From CAIWHR01 sp963726765 (GTDB taxonomy: Bacteria; Pseudomonadota; Gammaproteobacteria; Burkholderiales; Casimicrobiaceae): DNA of 64,000 bases. The stretch spans positions 260,900-324,899 of the forward strand of contig CAVSDH010000005.1 in the NCBI GenBank assembly GCA_963726765.1, given 5' to 3'. Both the position numbers and the translations under genes were made by a program. A model generated the notes under the pieces. It did no database searches. It worked only from the letters and a program-made list of their open reading frames with translations, and had not been told where the DNA came from. This document shows positions 49,409 through 60,530 of this stretch, piece after piece. Each line of letters opens with the position of its first letter. The stretch's first letter is position 1.

Positions 49409-52140
49409 AATGCCATGCCCCCGCTTCGATGCGGCGATGACTCCACTTCGGCCTCGTCAGGGCCGGCCGGCGGATTTCCGAGGGGAAGGGTGAACACAAA
49501 TGAAGCACCGCCGCCCGGAGCCGGTGCAACGAAGATCCGGCCGCCATGAGCCTCGACGATGGCGCGCGCGATTGCAAGTCCCAGGCCGACGCCGGGGGTG
49601 TTCGATTCGCGGCCGACGCCACGAGTGAATTTCTCGAAGATCACGTTCTCCTGCCCTTTCGGCACCCCTGGGCCGAGGTCACTGACCGCGACCCGGAGGT
49701 TCGATCCGTCGGGTTCCGCGGTGATTCGTACTCGCGTATCAAGGGGAGTGTACTTGCCCGCGTTTTCCAACAGGTTGTACAGGACCCGCTCGATCAGCAC
49801 TGCATCGATCTCCACCAACGGGGCGTCCTGAGCAATCGCTACTTCGACCGGTCGGCTGCCGAGCGCCGGACGGGCCGAATTGATCGCGCTTCCGATCACT
49901 TCCTCGATCGGGTGCCATTTGCGACGCAGCGTCGTGTCGCCGGTCTCGATCCGGGCCATTTCGAGCAGGTTCTCGACGAGGGAGGCGAGCCGCCGCGATT
50001 GCGTCGCCAATTGGCGTGCGCTCTCCTGCTGCAACGTGCTCAGCGGCGGCTGGCTGGCCGACAGCGACTCGGCGATGCCGACCAGCGAAGCCAGCGGTGT
50101 GCGCAGGTCGTGGGAGAGGGCGGACAGCAACGAGTTGCGCAACCGCTCGGATTCCATCCTGAGCAATGCCTGCTGTGCGACTTCGACATAGTGGACGCGC
50201 TCGAGGGAAATGGCGGTGAGATAAGCGAACGTCTCGAGTTGCCGCCGCTGCTCCGGCACCAGCAGAACGTGCGTGGACTGCGGCTTCAGGATCAGGACAC
50301 CGCGATTGCGCATCGGCGCGCGCAGCGGCAGGTACAGGCACCGGCGCCCCGCCAGGGTGTCGGTGCCGAGCCCGGCGGGTTGGGCGTTATCGAGCACCCA
50401 GCGCGCGGTTCCCTCGTCGGCGCCCTCGATTCTGGCGACCGCTGCGCCATCCAATCGATCCCGGGCATCGGGCACCAAGATCGCGGCGCGCCCCCGGAAC
50501 TGCCCTTCGATGAACCGGGTAGCGACCTCGATAACCTGCTCGGTCTCAAGCAGGCCGGACAACTCGCGGGCGAATTCCGAGACCGCGCGCGAACGATCCT
50601 CGCGGGTGGAGGCGACCTTCGCCTGAAAGCGCAGACCGGCGGTGAGATTTCCGATCACCAGCGCGACTGCAAGCATCACGGCGAAGGTCACGACGTACTG
50701 AACGTCGGACACCGCGAAGGAGAAGCGTGGCGGAACGAAGAAGAAATCGAACACGGCAACGCTCAGGAACGAAGCGAACACGGCCGGGCCGCGCCCGAGC
50801 CGTACGCCGATCAGCACTATCACGAGCAGAAACACCATGACGATGTTCGCCAGGTCGAAATGGGGCAGCAGCGGCGTTGCGGCGACCGCGACGGCCGCAA
50901 CGGCAAAGACACTCCAGCCGTACGCACGCCAACGCTTGGGGTCACGCGCGGCCGCGCCGTCTGGCGCTTCCACCGTCGCTGGCGACGGCGCCGCCCGAGA
51001 TTTCGCCGATTTACCAACCGCGACCACGTCCAGGTCATCGGCCAGTCCCCCCACACGCGAGATCAGCGATGGCGCGACAAACAACCATGGCTTTGCCTGT
51101 GGCCGTCCCAGCACGACTTTCGAGCAATTGTGCGAGCGGGCGTAGTCGACGAGCACCGCCGCGGGATCCGCCCCGGAAAGCACGGCCGTGCGGGCACCCA
51201 TGTCCTGCGCGAGCTTCAAGGTGCGCAGAATCCCGTCGCGCGCCTTGGCGGGAAGTCGTTGCAGCCGCGGCGTCTCCACATAGACAGCCATCCAGTCCAC
51301 GCCGAGTTGCGACGCCAGGCGGGCAGCGTTCCTGATCACTTCGTCTCCTCCCGGTCGCGGACCCACGCCACAGAGCAGGGAGGCTTCGGTCTTCCACACC
51401 GGCTCGATCGCCTGCTTGACTCGATACGCCTGGACATCCTCCTCAATCAAGTCCGCCGTGCGGCGCAGCGCGAGTTCGCGCAGAGCCATCAGGTTGCCCT
51501 TGCGGAAGAAGTTCCTGGCCGCGCGCTCGATCTGCTCGGGCACGTAGACCTTGCCGGCGGCAAGGCGGGCGAGCAATTCGTCCGCCGGAATGTCAACGAC
51601 CAGGATCTCGTCCGCCGTGTCGAAGAATGTATCGGGGACCGTCTCCCAGACGCGGATGCCCGTGATGCCGCCGACCACGTCGTTCAGGCTTTCGAGGTGC
51701 TGGACGTTGAGCGTCGTGTACACGTCGATGCCGGCGGCCAGCAATTCCTCGACGTCCTGCCAGCGCTTGCTGTGCCGGGAACCGGGAACGTTGGAGTGGG
51801 CCAGCTCGTCGACCAGCAGCAGCGAGGGTCGCCGCGCGAGCGCCGCATCGAGGTCGAACTCGGTCATCGACCGGCCATTCACGCTCACGCTTCGCGGGGG
51901 CAAGACCTCGATGCCGTCGAGCAGCGCCTCGGTTTCGCGGCGGCCATGCGTCTCGACGACACCTGCCACCACTTCGGTCCCGGAATCCCGGAGCTGCCTG
52001 GCCGCCGCCAGCATGGCAAAGGTCTTGCCGACGCCGGCCGAGGCGCCGAAATAGATGCGCAAATGCCCGCGCTGTTGCGCCGCTGCCTCGGCCTGCACTT
52101 CGGCGAGCAGGCGGTCGGGATCGGGACGGTCGGAGGTCAT
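49405..52140 (-). CDS. kdpD: Sensor histidine kinase KdpD
   Basis: This 911-residue protein begins with the cytosolic KdpD domain with Walker A (GASAGVGKT, residues 32-40) and ELAHSN, then a Usp-like domain. Four membrane segments follow near residues 410-505 (TPLLPHFDLANIVMVFLLVIVLIGV...), then a GAF domain, HisKA (ALSHDLRTPLASLVG) and HATPase (NLLENAGKYTP, GPGVP, GVGLGLAIARAIVEAHGG). All domains of full-length KdpD are present. It senses K+ and turgor and controls KdpE. An AGGAG precedes the ATG at 52140. Confidence 0.95.
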   Translation of the reverse strand: MTSDRPDPDRLLAEVQAEAAAQQRGHLRIYFGASAGVGKTFAMLAAARQLRDSGTEVVAGVVETHGRRETEALLDGIEVLPPRSVSVNGRSMTEFDLDAALARRPSLLLVDELAHSNVPGSRHSKRWQDVEELLAAGIDVYTTLNVQHLESLNDVVGGITGIRVWETVPDTFFDTADEILVVDIPADELLARLAAGKVYVPEQIERAARNFFRKGNLMALRELALRRTADLIEEDVQAYRVKQAIEPVWKTEASLLCGVGPRPGGDEVIRNAARLASQLGVDWMAVYVETPRLQRLPAKARDGILRTLKLAQDMGARTAVLSGADPAAVLVDYARSHNCSKVVLGRPQAKPWLFVAPSLISRVGGLADDLDVVAVGKSAKSRAAPSPATVEAPDGAAARDPKRWRAYGWSVFAVAAVAVAATPLLPHFDLANIVMVFLLVIVLIGVRLGRGPAVFASFLSVAVFDFFFVPPRFSFAVSDVQYVVTFAVMLAVALVIGNLTAGLRFQAKVASTREDRSRAVSEFARELSGLLETEQVIEVATRFIEGQFRGRAAILVPDARDRLDGAAVARIEGADEGTARWVLDNAQPAGLGTDTLAGRRCLYLPLRAPMRNRGVLILKPQSTHVLLVPEQRRQLETFAYLTAISLERVHYVEVAQQALLRMESERLRNSLLSALSHDLRTPLASLVGIAESLSASQPPLSTLQQESARQLATQSRRLASLVENLLEMARIETGDTTLRRKWHPIEEVIGSAINSARPALGSRPVEVAIAQDAPLVEIDAVLIERVLYNLLENAGKYTPLDTRVRITAEPDGSNLRVAVSDLGPGVPKGQENVIFEKFTRGVGRESNTPGVGLGLAIARAIVEAHGGRIFVAPAPGGGASFVFTLPLGNPPAGPDEAEVESSPHRSGGMAL

Positions 52141-52182
52141 TACTCCTCGGGGCGGGGGCGATATGCGACTGCTCTGCTCAAG

Positions 52183-52764
52183 CTACCTCTTTCGCGCGAC
52201 CCGGTCCAGATCGAGGTTGAGCTGCAGGATATTCACCCGCTTCTCGCCGAGAATCCCGAATGTCGGTGGCTCGGTATGCTGCGCCACCAGCGCGCGAAGA
52301 TCGTCGGGTGAGAGGCCGCGGGCCCTGGCGACGCGCCTGACCTGATACTCGGCCGCGGCCGCACTGATGTGCGGGTCAAGGCCGCTGGCGGAGGTGGTGA
52401 CGAGATCCGCCGGCACAGGCCCGGTCGCCTCCGGATCGGCGTCGCGGAGCGCCTTGACCCGGGCGGCGACCGCTTCCGCGAGCGCCGGGTTGCGCGCGCC
52501 GAGATTCGAGCCCGACGAGGCTCCGGCGTTGTAGGGCTGGGGCGTCGTCGCCGAGGGGCGGCTCCAGAAATACTTCGCGTCGGAAAACGGCTGCCCGATC
52601 AATTCGGAGCCGGCGACCTTCTGACTCTGGATCAACAGGCTGCCGTTGGCCCGCCAGGGAAAGGCAAGCTGCGCGATTCCTGTAACCAGCAGCGGATACG
52701 CGACGCCCGTCAGCACCGACAGCACGACGAGCATGCGCAACGCAGGAAGCATATTGGAAAACAT
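52183..52764 (-). CDS. kdpC: Potassium-transporting ATPase subunit KdpC
   Basis: This 193-residue single-pass protein has a membrane helix at residues 8-35. Conserved regions are LIGQPFSDAKYFWSRPSAT, SGSNLGARNP, PADLVTTSASGLDPHISAAAA and an ending like VNILQLNLDLD. It stabilises the KdpFABC complex and couples KdpA to the ATPase. A GGAGG lies 5-9 bases before the ATG. Confidence 0.95.
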   Translation of the reverse strand: MFSNMLPALRMLVVLSVLTGVAYPLLVTGIAQLAFPWRANGSLLIQSQKVAGSELIGQPFSDAKYFWSRPSATTPQPYNAGASSGSNLGARNPALAEAVAARVKALRDADPEATGPVPADLVTTSASGLDPHISAAAAEYQVRRVARARGLSPDDLRALVAQHTEPPTFGILGEKRVNILQLNLDLDRVARKR

Positions 52765-52776
52765 GGTTTCCTCCGA

Positions 52777-54861
52777 TCAGGCCAATCCGGCCCCAGACAG
52801 GACGACATCGATGAACTTGATGCCGACGAATGGCAGGACGATGCCGCCGACGCCATAGATCAGCATGTTCCGACGCAGCGCCTTCGCCGCCCCTTCCGCC
52901 CGGTAAGGGACGCCCTTGAGCGCAAGCGGTATCAGCGCCGGGATGACCAGCGCATTGAAGATGACGGCCGCAAGGATCGCGCTGGCCGGCGTTGTCAGCT
53001 GCATGACGTTCACCGCACCCAGGGCGGGGTAGGTGCTGGCGAACGCCGCCGGGATGATCGCGAAGTACTTGGCCACGTCGTTGGCGATCGAGAACGTCGT
53101 CAGCGAGCCGCGCGTCATCAGCAGCTGCTTGCCGATCTCGACGATCTCGATCAGCTTCGTGGGATTGGAATCGAGGTCGATCATGTTGCCCGCTTCCTTG
53201 GCCGCCTGCGTCCCGCTGTTCATCACGACCGCCACGTCGGCCTGCGCGAGCGCCGGAGCGTCGTTGGTGCCATCGCCGGTCATCGCGACCAGCTTGCCCT
53301 CCGCCTGGATGTCGCGGATCAGCTTCAGCTTGGTCTCAGGCGTGGCCTCGGCGAGAAAGTCGTCGACGCCGGCCTCGGCGGCGATCGACGCCGCGGTGAG
53401 GCGGTTGTCCCCGGTGATCATCACCGTGCGAATGCCCATTCGGCGCAGCTCGGCGAAGCGTTCCTTGATCTGCGACTTGACGATGTCCTTCAGCTCGACC
53501 ACGCCGAGCACGTGGCGACCTTCGGCCACGACCAGCGGGGTCGCACCGCGGCGCGCGACCTCCTCGACCCGGGTGACGACTTCCGGGTCAATGACGCCAC
53601 CCTGCGCGGCGAGCCAGTCGCGGATCGCGTCCAACGCCCCTTTGCGCACCTCGCGGCCGCGGAACGTCGCGCCGCTCATGCGCGTCTGCGCGGAGAACGG
53701 GACGATGGTGAACGCGCCGGGCTCGAGCGGCGGAGGCGTCAGCCCTGCAGACCGCCTTACCAGTACGACGATGCTCTTGCCTTCCGGCGTCTCATCACCC
53801 AGCGAGGCGAGCATCGCCGCCTCTGCGAGTTGCTGCGAAGTCACCGTCGCGACCGGATGCAGTGCGGCTGCCTGCCGGTTGCCATGGGTGATCGTGCCTG
53901 TCTTGTCGAGCAGGAGCACGTCGCAGTCGCCGGCCGCCTCGACCGCCCGTCCCGACGTGGCGATCACGTTGGCGTGCATCATCCGGCCCATACCGGCGAC
54001 GCCGATTGCAGACAGCAAACCCCCAATTGTCGTCGGGATCAAACAGACCAGCAGTGCAACCAGCACGGTGATGGAAACCGGCGTGCCTGCCTTGGCCACC
54101 TCGACGCTGTAAAGCGAATAGGGCAGCAGCGTAACCGTCGCGAGCAAAAACACGAGCGTCATCGCGACCAGCAGGATGGTGAGCGCGATCTCGTTGGGCG
54201 TCCTTTGGCGGTTCGCCCCCTCGACCATGCCGATCATCCGGTCGAGGAACGCCTCGCCTGGATTGACCGAAATTCGTACGACGATCCAGTCGGAAAGCAC
54301 CTGCGTTCCCCCGGTCACCGTATTGAAGTCGCTGCCCGCGGCCCGAATGACGGGGGCGCTCTCGCCGGTGATCGCGCTTTCGTTGATCGACGCCGCCCCA
54401 TCGATCACCTCACCGTCGCCCGGGACGATGTCGCCTTGCTGCACGAGCACGACATCTCCCTTGCGAAGCCGCGCGGATGGAACCTGGGTCTGCGCCGCGT
54501 CCTTATTGGCGTGCGCGAGCTTCCGCGCCATCGTATCCCGCCGAGCGCTCTTCAGCGTTGCCGCCTGCGCCCGGCTCCGTCCTTCGGCGATGGCCTCGGC
54601 GAAATTGGCGAAGATCAGTGTTGCCCACAGCCACAGCGTGACGGCGAGGATGAAGCCGGCCGGAGCCTCGCCGGTTCCCATCAGCGCCTGAATCCACAGC
54701 AGCGTCGTCAGGATGCTGCCGATGTAGACGACGAACATCACCGGGTTGCGCCACTGGTAGCGCGGCGTCAGACGACGGATGCTGTCGAGCAGTGCCGGCC
54801 GCAGCAGCGTAGGCTCGACGAACCAGGCGAGCGTGCCGCGGCGTTCGGTCAGAGTAGTCAT
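52777..54861 (-). CDS. kdpB: Potassium-transporting ATPase ATP-binding subunit KdpB
   Basis: This is a 694-residue P-type ATPase. It has the phosphorylated Asp319 in DKTGTITHGN, the TGES actuator motif (ITGESAP), GDGTNDAPALAQAD and the K+-pump-specific PTTIGGLLSAIG segment. It hydrolyses ATP to drive K+ uptake through KdpA. The ATG at 54861 is the family start; 13 additional upstream codons are open but have no support. Confidence 0.96.
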   Translation of the reverse strand: MTTLTERRGTLAWFVEPTLLRPALLDSIRRLTPRYQWRNPVMFVVYIGSILTTLLWIQALMGTGEAPAGFILAVTLWLWATLIFANFAEAIAEGRSRAQAATLKSARRDTMARKLAHANKDAAQTQVPSARLRKGDVVLVQQGDIVPGDGEVIDGAASINESAITGESAPVIRAAGSDFNTVTGGTQVLSDWIVVRISVNPGEAFLDRMIGMVEGANRQRTPNEIALTILLVAMTLVFLLATVTLLPYSLYSVEVAKAGTPVSITVLVALLVCLIPTTIGGLLSAIGVAGMGRMMHANVIATSGRAVEAAGDCDVLLLDKTGTITHGNRQAAALHPVATVTSQQLAEAAMLASLGDETPEGKSIVVLVRRSAGLTPPPLEPGAFTIVPFSAQTRMSGATFRGREVRKGALDAIRDWLAAQGGVIDPEVVTRVEEVARRGATPLVVAEGRHVLGVVELKDIVKSQIKERFAELRRMGIRTVMITGDNRLTAASIAAEAGVDDFLAEATPETKLKLIRDIQAEGKLVAMTGDGTNDAPALAQADVAVVMNSGTQAAKEAGNMIDLDSNPTKLIEIVEIGKQLLMTRGSLTTFSIANDVAKYFAIIPAAFASTYPALGAVNVMQLTTPASAILAAVIFNALVIPALIPLALKGVPYRAEGAAKALRRNMLIYGVGGIVLPFVGIKFIDVVLSGAGLA

Positions 54862-54886
54862 TGCAGATTCCTCGGGAAAGGTTTGG

Positions 54887-56694
<1,808 letters not shown>

Positions 56695-56698
<4 letters not shown>

Positions 56699-56787
56699 GA
56701 GAACAACTCCGGCTTGAACAGCGCGACAACGAGGTAGACGAACACCGCGAGCGCGGCGACGCCCGAAATCCAGTAGATCCAATTCAT
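56695..56787 (-). CDS. kdpF: Potassium-transporting ATPase subunit KdpF
   Basis: This 30-residue membrane peptide reads MNWIYWISGVAALAVFVYLV and ends VALFKPELFS. It matches the KdpF pattern of one helix followed by a KPE-type tail, and stabilises the Kdp complex. Its stop overlaps the kdpA start, and its own start overlaps the stop of the upstream 32-codon ORF, making a chain of coupled genes. Confidence 0.9.
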
Positions 56788-56882
56788 CGTTGCCCCCCGT
56801 CGTAGAGTCGCCCACAGAACCGGATCAGGCCGACGGACAGAACGAAGAACGCGATCATTGCGCCGACAAATACGATATCCAT
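56784..56882 (-). CDS. Kdp-operon leader membrane peptide (32 aa)
   Basis: This short frame reads MDIVFVGAMIAFFVLSVGLI, then RFCGRLYDGGQR. It is a single hydrophobic helix with a basic tail, starting with ATG behind a perfect GGAGGG (6-7 bases). The stop overlaps the kdpF ATG in ATGA fashion. The ribosome-binding site, hydrophobic profile and tight coupling argue for real translation. Similar small ORFs before kdpF occur in some proteobacteria, but function is unknown. Confidence 0.7.
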   Translation of the reverse strand: MDIVFVGAMIAFFVLSVGLIRFCGRLYDGGQR

Positions 56883-57408
56883 CTGTGCCCTCCAGTCGGG
56901 AACGGAGCGAGATCGCTCATGCAGTCACTATGGCGCTGTTTCCGCATAGGTGGTGTCAAGTACGCGTGCGGCGATGTATAGATGGTGTAAAGGTTCTCAG
57001 CACCCGATAGCTCCTGCCTGGCGGATTTTCTTGTGCGTGAGGCGCCACGCAGGGGTGTGCGAGCCGGGGAGGAAGCGGTTCCTGATCGCCGCCATACCGA
57101 TATCTGCTTTCCGCCGCAACTGACCGCAGCGGACCAGAAAAAAGTCGCAGCAGCAATCGCCAAAGCGAAAGATTAGGCGCTGAAAATCAGAAGTCGGATG
57201 GGCGGCGCCGCCCTGTGCGGCGCTCACCGTTACTCTAGGTGCGAAGGTCGACTTCGAGCCGAACGGCTGCTTTCACAAACACCGCGCGACAGCTTTAGGG
57301 CACGGCGTGCGGCTGCTGCGGGTCGGACGCAGGCGTCCGAACCGCCCCGGCGGCGGCCATGAGATTGCGAAAATGGAGCAGGGTGGTTAGAAGGGCCCCG
57401 CCGATCGA
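56883..57408. other. Intergenic region upstream of kdp
   Basis: These 526 bases hold the kdp control region on the right side of the operon and no supported ORF. Two perfect 7-bp hairpins are present: GCGCCGC/GCGGCGC (57205-57223) and CGGACGC/GCGTCCG (57324-57339). Neither has a T-run in either direction. Confidence 0.45.
56954..56992 (-). promoter_or_regulatory. Candidate kdp promoter/KdpE-site region
   Basis: On the minus strand, CTTTACACCATCTATAC (56976-56992) resembles the AT-rich TTTACAC-type elements reported for KdpE operators. TTGACA (56954-56959) could act as a -35, but a good -10 at the right spacing is not seen. This is the only AT-rich block in the 150 bases upstream of the first gene. 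Confidence 0.3.
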
Positions 57409-58243
57409 CTACCTGCGCTTGATGACGACCTCGGCGTATTGGCTTGGGGCAACCAGCGAACCATCGGTCGCGCGGTTGAATCTTTCGGCCAGGGCGATCA
57501 GGTCCGCCGCGAGCGATTCCTGCTTCGTGCCGTCCAGCGTGCCGAATGCCTTGACCATCGGTCCATAGAAGGTGCGGAACACGTCGAGCCAGTGGGCCGC
57601 GCTGCGATACCGAAACACGAAATCCCTGCGTTCGATGGTGATCGAGTCGAGCCGATGGCCGAACAGCTCACGCAGGTGCTCCTCGGTTCCCCAGAGCGCA
57701 GGCGACCGCACGCCGGGCGGCGGGGGCACATAGCGGCCGAGCAGCTTGAACAGCTTCGCCGACGAAGCTCGACGGCGTCCAGTTCGCCAAGCCGATGCGG
57801 CCGCCCGGTCTGCAGACCCGCGCCATCTCCGCCGCGGCTTTCTCCTGGTCGGGAGCGAACATCACGCCGAAGCTGGACAACACCACATCGAAACTCGCGT
57901 CGGCATAGGGCAGGCTCTCGGCGTCCGCCTGCTCGAACCGTACCGTCAGGCCCTCGGCGCTCGCCCTGACGCGCCCACGTTCGAGCAGCGCCTGGACGTA
58001 GTCGGTGGACGTGACATCGGCCCAGCGCCGCGCCGCGGCCAGCGTCGCGTTGCCATTGCCGGCGGCGATGTCGAGCACCTGCTCCCCGGCGTGCAGGTCG
58101 AGGGCTTCGCAAAGCGTCTCGCCGACGATCTGCAGCGTCGTGCCCACAACGGCGTAGTCGCCGGCGGACCACGCGGCGTGCTGTCGGCCTTTCACGGTGG
58201 CGAGGTCGACGGTGGGCAAGGAGGTGGAAGTGACTTCGAGCAT
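57409..58243 (-). CDS. SAM-dependent class I methyltransferase (frame-broken)
   Basis: This is a UbiE-like methyltransferase. It has motif I VLDIAAGNGNATLAAAR (residues about 57-73), DVVLSSFGVMFAPDQ and RVCRPGGRIGLANWTPSSF. At about 57754 the minus strand has one extra base. The first frame stops at 57668 after a nonsense tail, while GELFKLLGRYVPPPPGVRSP and the expected C-terminus (RYRSAAHWLDVFRTFYGPMVKAF...) continue in the next frame to 57409. Joined, the gene has normal length, about 277 codons. The ATG at 58243 fits the family N-terminus. Its substrate is unknown. Confidence 0.82.
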
Positions 58244-58257
58244 GGCGGTTCTCCTGG

Positions 58258-58860
58258 TCAGGACGACGGCATTGAGCTACACGCATCGGGGCCAGCGGAC
58301 GCCGCAATGGCCGCCGCGGCATGGCTTGTCTCGACTTGCGTTTGCACGGTGACGCCATTGCGAAGTGTTTGCATGACGACGCAACTGTGCTCGGCCGCGG
58401 CAACGAGCGTCTTGATCGTTTGTTCGTCGATGGGATCCCGGGTCTCAAGCCTTACGCTGCAGCGCATCCGCTGGAATCCGACGGGAACCGTGTGCTCCAC
58501 CAGCAGGCAGCCGCGCACGTCGCATTCGGCGTCGACCTTCACCTCCAGGGACTCCAGGCGAATGCCGAGATGGTCGGCGATCATCCGCAACGTCGAATCG
58601 AAGCACGCGGCCAGGGCGGCTGACAGGAGATCGCCCGGATTCGGATAGTCGTGAAATCCGCCCACGGCCCGGTGAATCCCGAATTGCAACGGCGCGTCGG
58701 CACTGTTGGCGGGCACGACGACGCCGTGAAATGGGTCCCCGCCGCACGCGCTGATCGTCTGCGCTCCGTCGCTGATCCGGGCCTCCGCCGGGTCGTCGCG
58801 GTAACGCGCGCGCAGCGGGTCTTGCCGTCGCTGGACCAGGCTTGCTCGTCTCGTGCCCAT
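58258..58860 (-). CDS. OsmC-family protein
   Basis: This 200-residue protein has the OsmC/Ohr layout: GGFHDYPNPGDLLSAALAACFDSTLRMIA with the first conserved Cys, and HSCVVMQTLRNGVTV with the second. These cysteines act in peroxide reduction in OsmC-type thiol peroxidases. The N-terminal 30 residues are a basic extension and may be trimmed if a later start is used. It sits 14 bp upstream of the methyltransferase gene on the same strand and is probably co-transcribed. Confidence 0.85.
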   Translation of the reverse strand: MGTRRASLVQRRQDPLRARYRDDPAEARISDGAQTISACGGDPFHGVVVPANSADAPLQFGIHRAVGGFHDYPNPGDLLSAALAACFDSTLRMIADHLGIRLESLEVKVDAECDVRGCLLVEHTVPVGFQRMRCSVRLETRDPIDEQTIKTLVAAAEHSCVVMQTLRNGVTVQTQVETSHAAAAIAASAGPDACSSMPSS

Positions 58861-59039
58861 GATGCCTCCTCGTGGTTGTGACGATCACAGAGTGGCACCA
58901 GGCACGGACGTCGTCATGAGGCAACGGCCATGTTTCAGCGCAATGGGTTGGGTCGGAGCAGTCGTTTTATGGGACGCTGGTCCTACTCCGGCGGTTCTTC
59001 GTGAATAACGCGCCTGCGGAGCGGGCAAGTTCGCGGTAA

Positions 59040-60110
59040 CTATTCGCGGCCGAGGCCGGCCTTGCGGGCGATCACGATGGCCTGCGCGCGGTGTTCCGCA
59101 CCGAGCTTCGAAAAGACGCTGGTGACGTGATTGCGCACCGTCTTCTCGGCGATGTGCAGACAGACCGCGATCTGAGTGTTGGTCTGACCGCGCGCGATAC
59201 AGTCCAGAATCTCTCGTTCGCGTGCCGTCAACACGGCAAACGCCTCCACCGGAGAAGAATCGGCCTGCTCCTCCGAGCCGAGGAATTCATCCAGCTCTTT
59301 CTTGAAGGTCAGCCACGCCGGTTCGTCGGCCCGGAGGATGTGGTTCTTCCCTTCGAGTGGCACAAAGCGAGCATTCGGTATCGAAGCGGCTAGGCGTCGG
59401 CCCGCCTCGAACGGCACCATGGCATCGCCTCGAACATGGAAGACGAGCGTGGGCGCGGTGACCTTGGGCGCCTCGCCGCGGATGTCGAAAGTGTTGAAGG
59501 CTTTCCATAGCTCGCATGCGATTGCCGGCGACGCGCTGCGCCGCTGCAGTTCGCCGATCCACTTGAGGTGATGTCCGGAGGCGTCAGGCATCAGCAGGTT
59601 CGCGAACAATTCGCGAAACGCCCCGACCTTCCTGCCCCAGCCGACTTCGATCATCTGCGAGAACGCCTGTGCCTGTCTGGCCAGCTTCTCGCCGGCGTCA
59701 TCCACGAAGGCGCCGTAGGGGTAGCTGTCGTAGAGCACCAGACGACTGACGCGGTCGGGATGGCGTGCTGCGTAGGCCACGGCGATCACGCCGCCCTGGC
59801 ACAAGCCGAGCAGCGGGAAGCGGCGAAGCTTGAGCGCGTCGACCACCGCCTCGAGGTCCGCCACCATGGCATCGAGGGAAAGATCGGTCGGGTCCCGATC
59901 GGAAAGTCCGGAGCCTCGCGGGTCGTAACGGACGAGCATCCGCCGTTCGGCGAGGGCCTCGGACCAATGGCGCCAGACCGGATTGTCCCAATCGAGCTCG
60001 AGGTGCGTGAACCAGTTGTTGACGCGCACCAGAGGCGGACCGTCGCCCGCCGTCGCAAAGGCGATCCGCGCGTCGTCGCGTGACGTGCAGAAGCGTATTC
60101 GCTGTTTCAT
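59040..60110 (-). CDS. Alpha/beta hydrolase fused to a LuxR-type DNA-binding domain
   Basis: This 356-residue protein has an N-terminal alpha/beta hydrolase (YDPRGSGLSDRDPTDLSL, nucleophile elbow GLCQGG at 102-107, acid region HVRGDAMVPFEAGRR, His in GKNHIL) and a C-terminal LuxR helix-turn-helix (LTAREREILDCIARGQTNTQIAVCLHIAEKTVRNHVTSVFSKLG). The nucleophile position is Cys104 (codon at 59799-59801) instead of the usual Ser. Such fusions are thought to sense a small ligand. The ATG at 60110 is chosen since the earlier in-frame start at 60254 adds an arginine-rich, unlikely N-terminus. Confidence 0.88.
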   Translation of the reverse strand: MKQRIRFCTSRDDARIAFATAGDGPPLVRVNNWFTHLELDWDNPVWRHWSEALAERRMLVRYDPRGSGLSDRDPTDLSLDAMVADLEAVVDALKLRRFPLLGLCQGGVIAVAYAARHPDRVSRLVLYDSYPYGAFVDDAGEKLARQAQAFSQMIEVGWGRKVGAFRELFANLLMPDASGHHLKWIGELQRRSASPAIACELWKAFNTFDIRGEAPKVTAPTLVFHVRGDAMVPFEAGRRLAASIPNARFVPLEGKNHILRADEPAWLTFKKELDEFLGSEEQADSSPVEAFAVLTAREREILDCIARGQTNTQIAVCLHIAEKTVRNHVTSVFSKLGAEHRAQAIVIARKAGLGRE

Positions 60111-60530
60111 CCGCCGCCGTCCACCATCAGCCGATTCGCATTGCGCAATACGCCGATGATACAAGGACCGCTCGGGCTTGCCGGGAAAGGCTGAGCGACC
60201 GCTATGCGTGCGATCGACAGGCAGCTTCGCGCTGGAAGCAGCCATTTGGGCCACCCGCCTGGTGAAACGCGTCCCGGACGGTGATGGCGTTCAGATCGCC
60301 CACACTAACCCCTTGAAGACCAAGGTGGGAATAGCGACTGATCGGCCTGGGGACGCCGCCTTGTTCCCACTGCGCAGTGGAATTCGGTAGCACAACCGCA
60401 GTGACGCCTTGTCCGGGTCCAGTTCGACCCGGTCGAGGATCGTCGTCAGGAAATCCTTGACGTCTGCCGGGTCAGGCGGGGGGCGAAATGGGCCGGTGAT
60501 CGATAGCGGTCCTCAACGACCGGCTGCTGC
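60111..60530. other. Intergenic region between two regulators
   Basis: These 420 bases lie between two leftward genes. Several open frames of 60-70 codons are present on both strands without recognisable content. Nothing else was identified. Confidence 0.45.

Noticed and set aside
57205..57339. Two GC hairpins near the methyltransferase end as terminators or small RNA
   Set aside because: Neither is followed by a T-run on either strand, and no promoter is evident.
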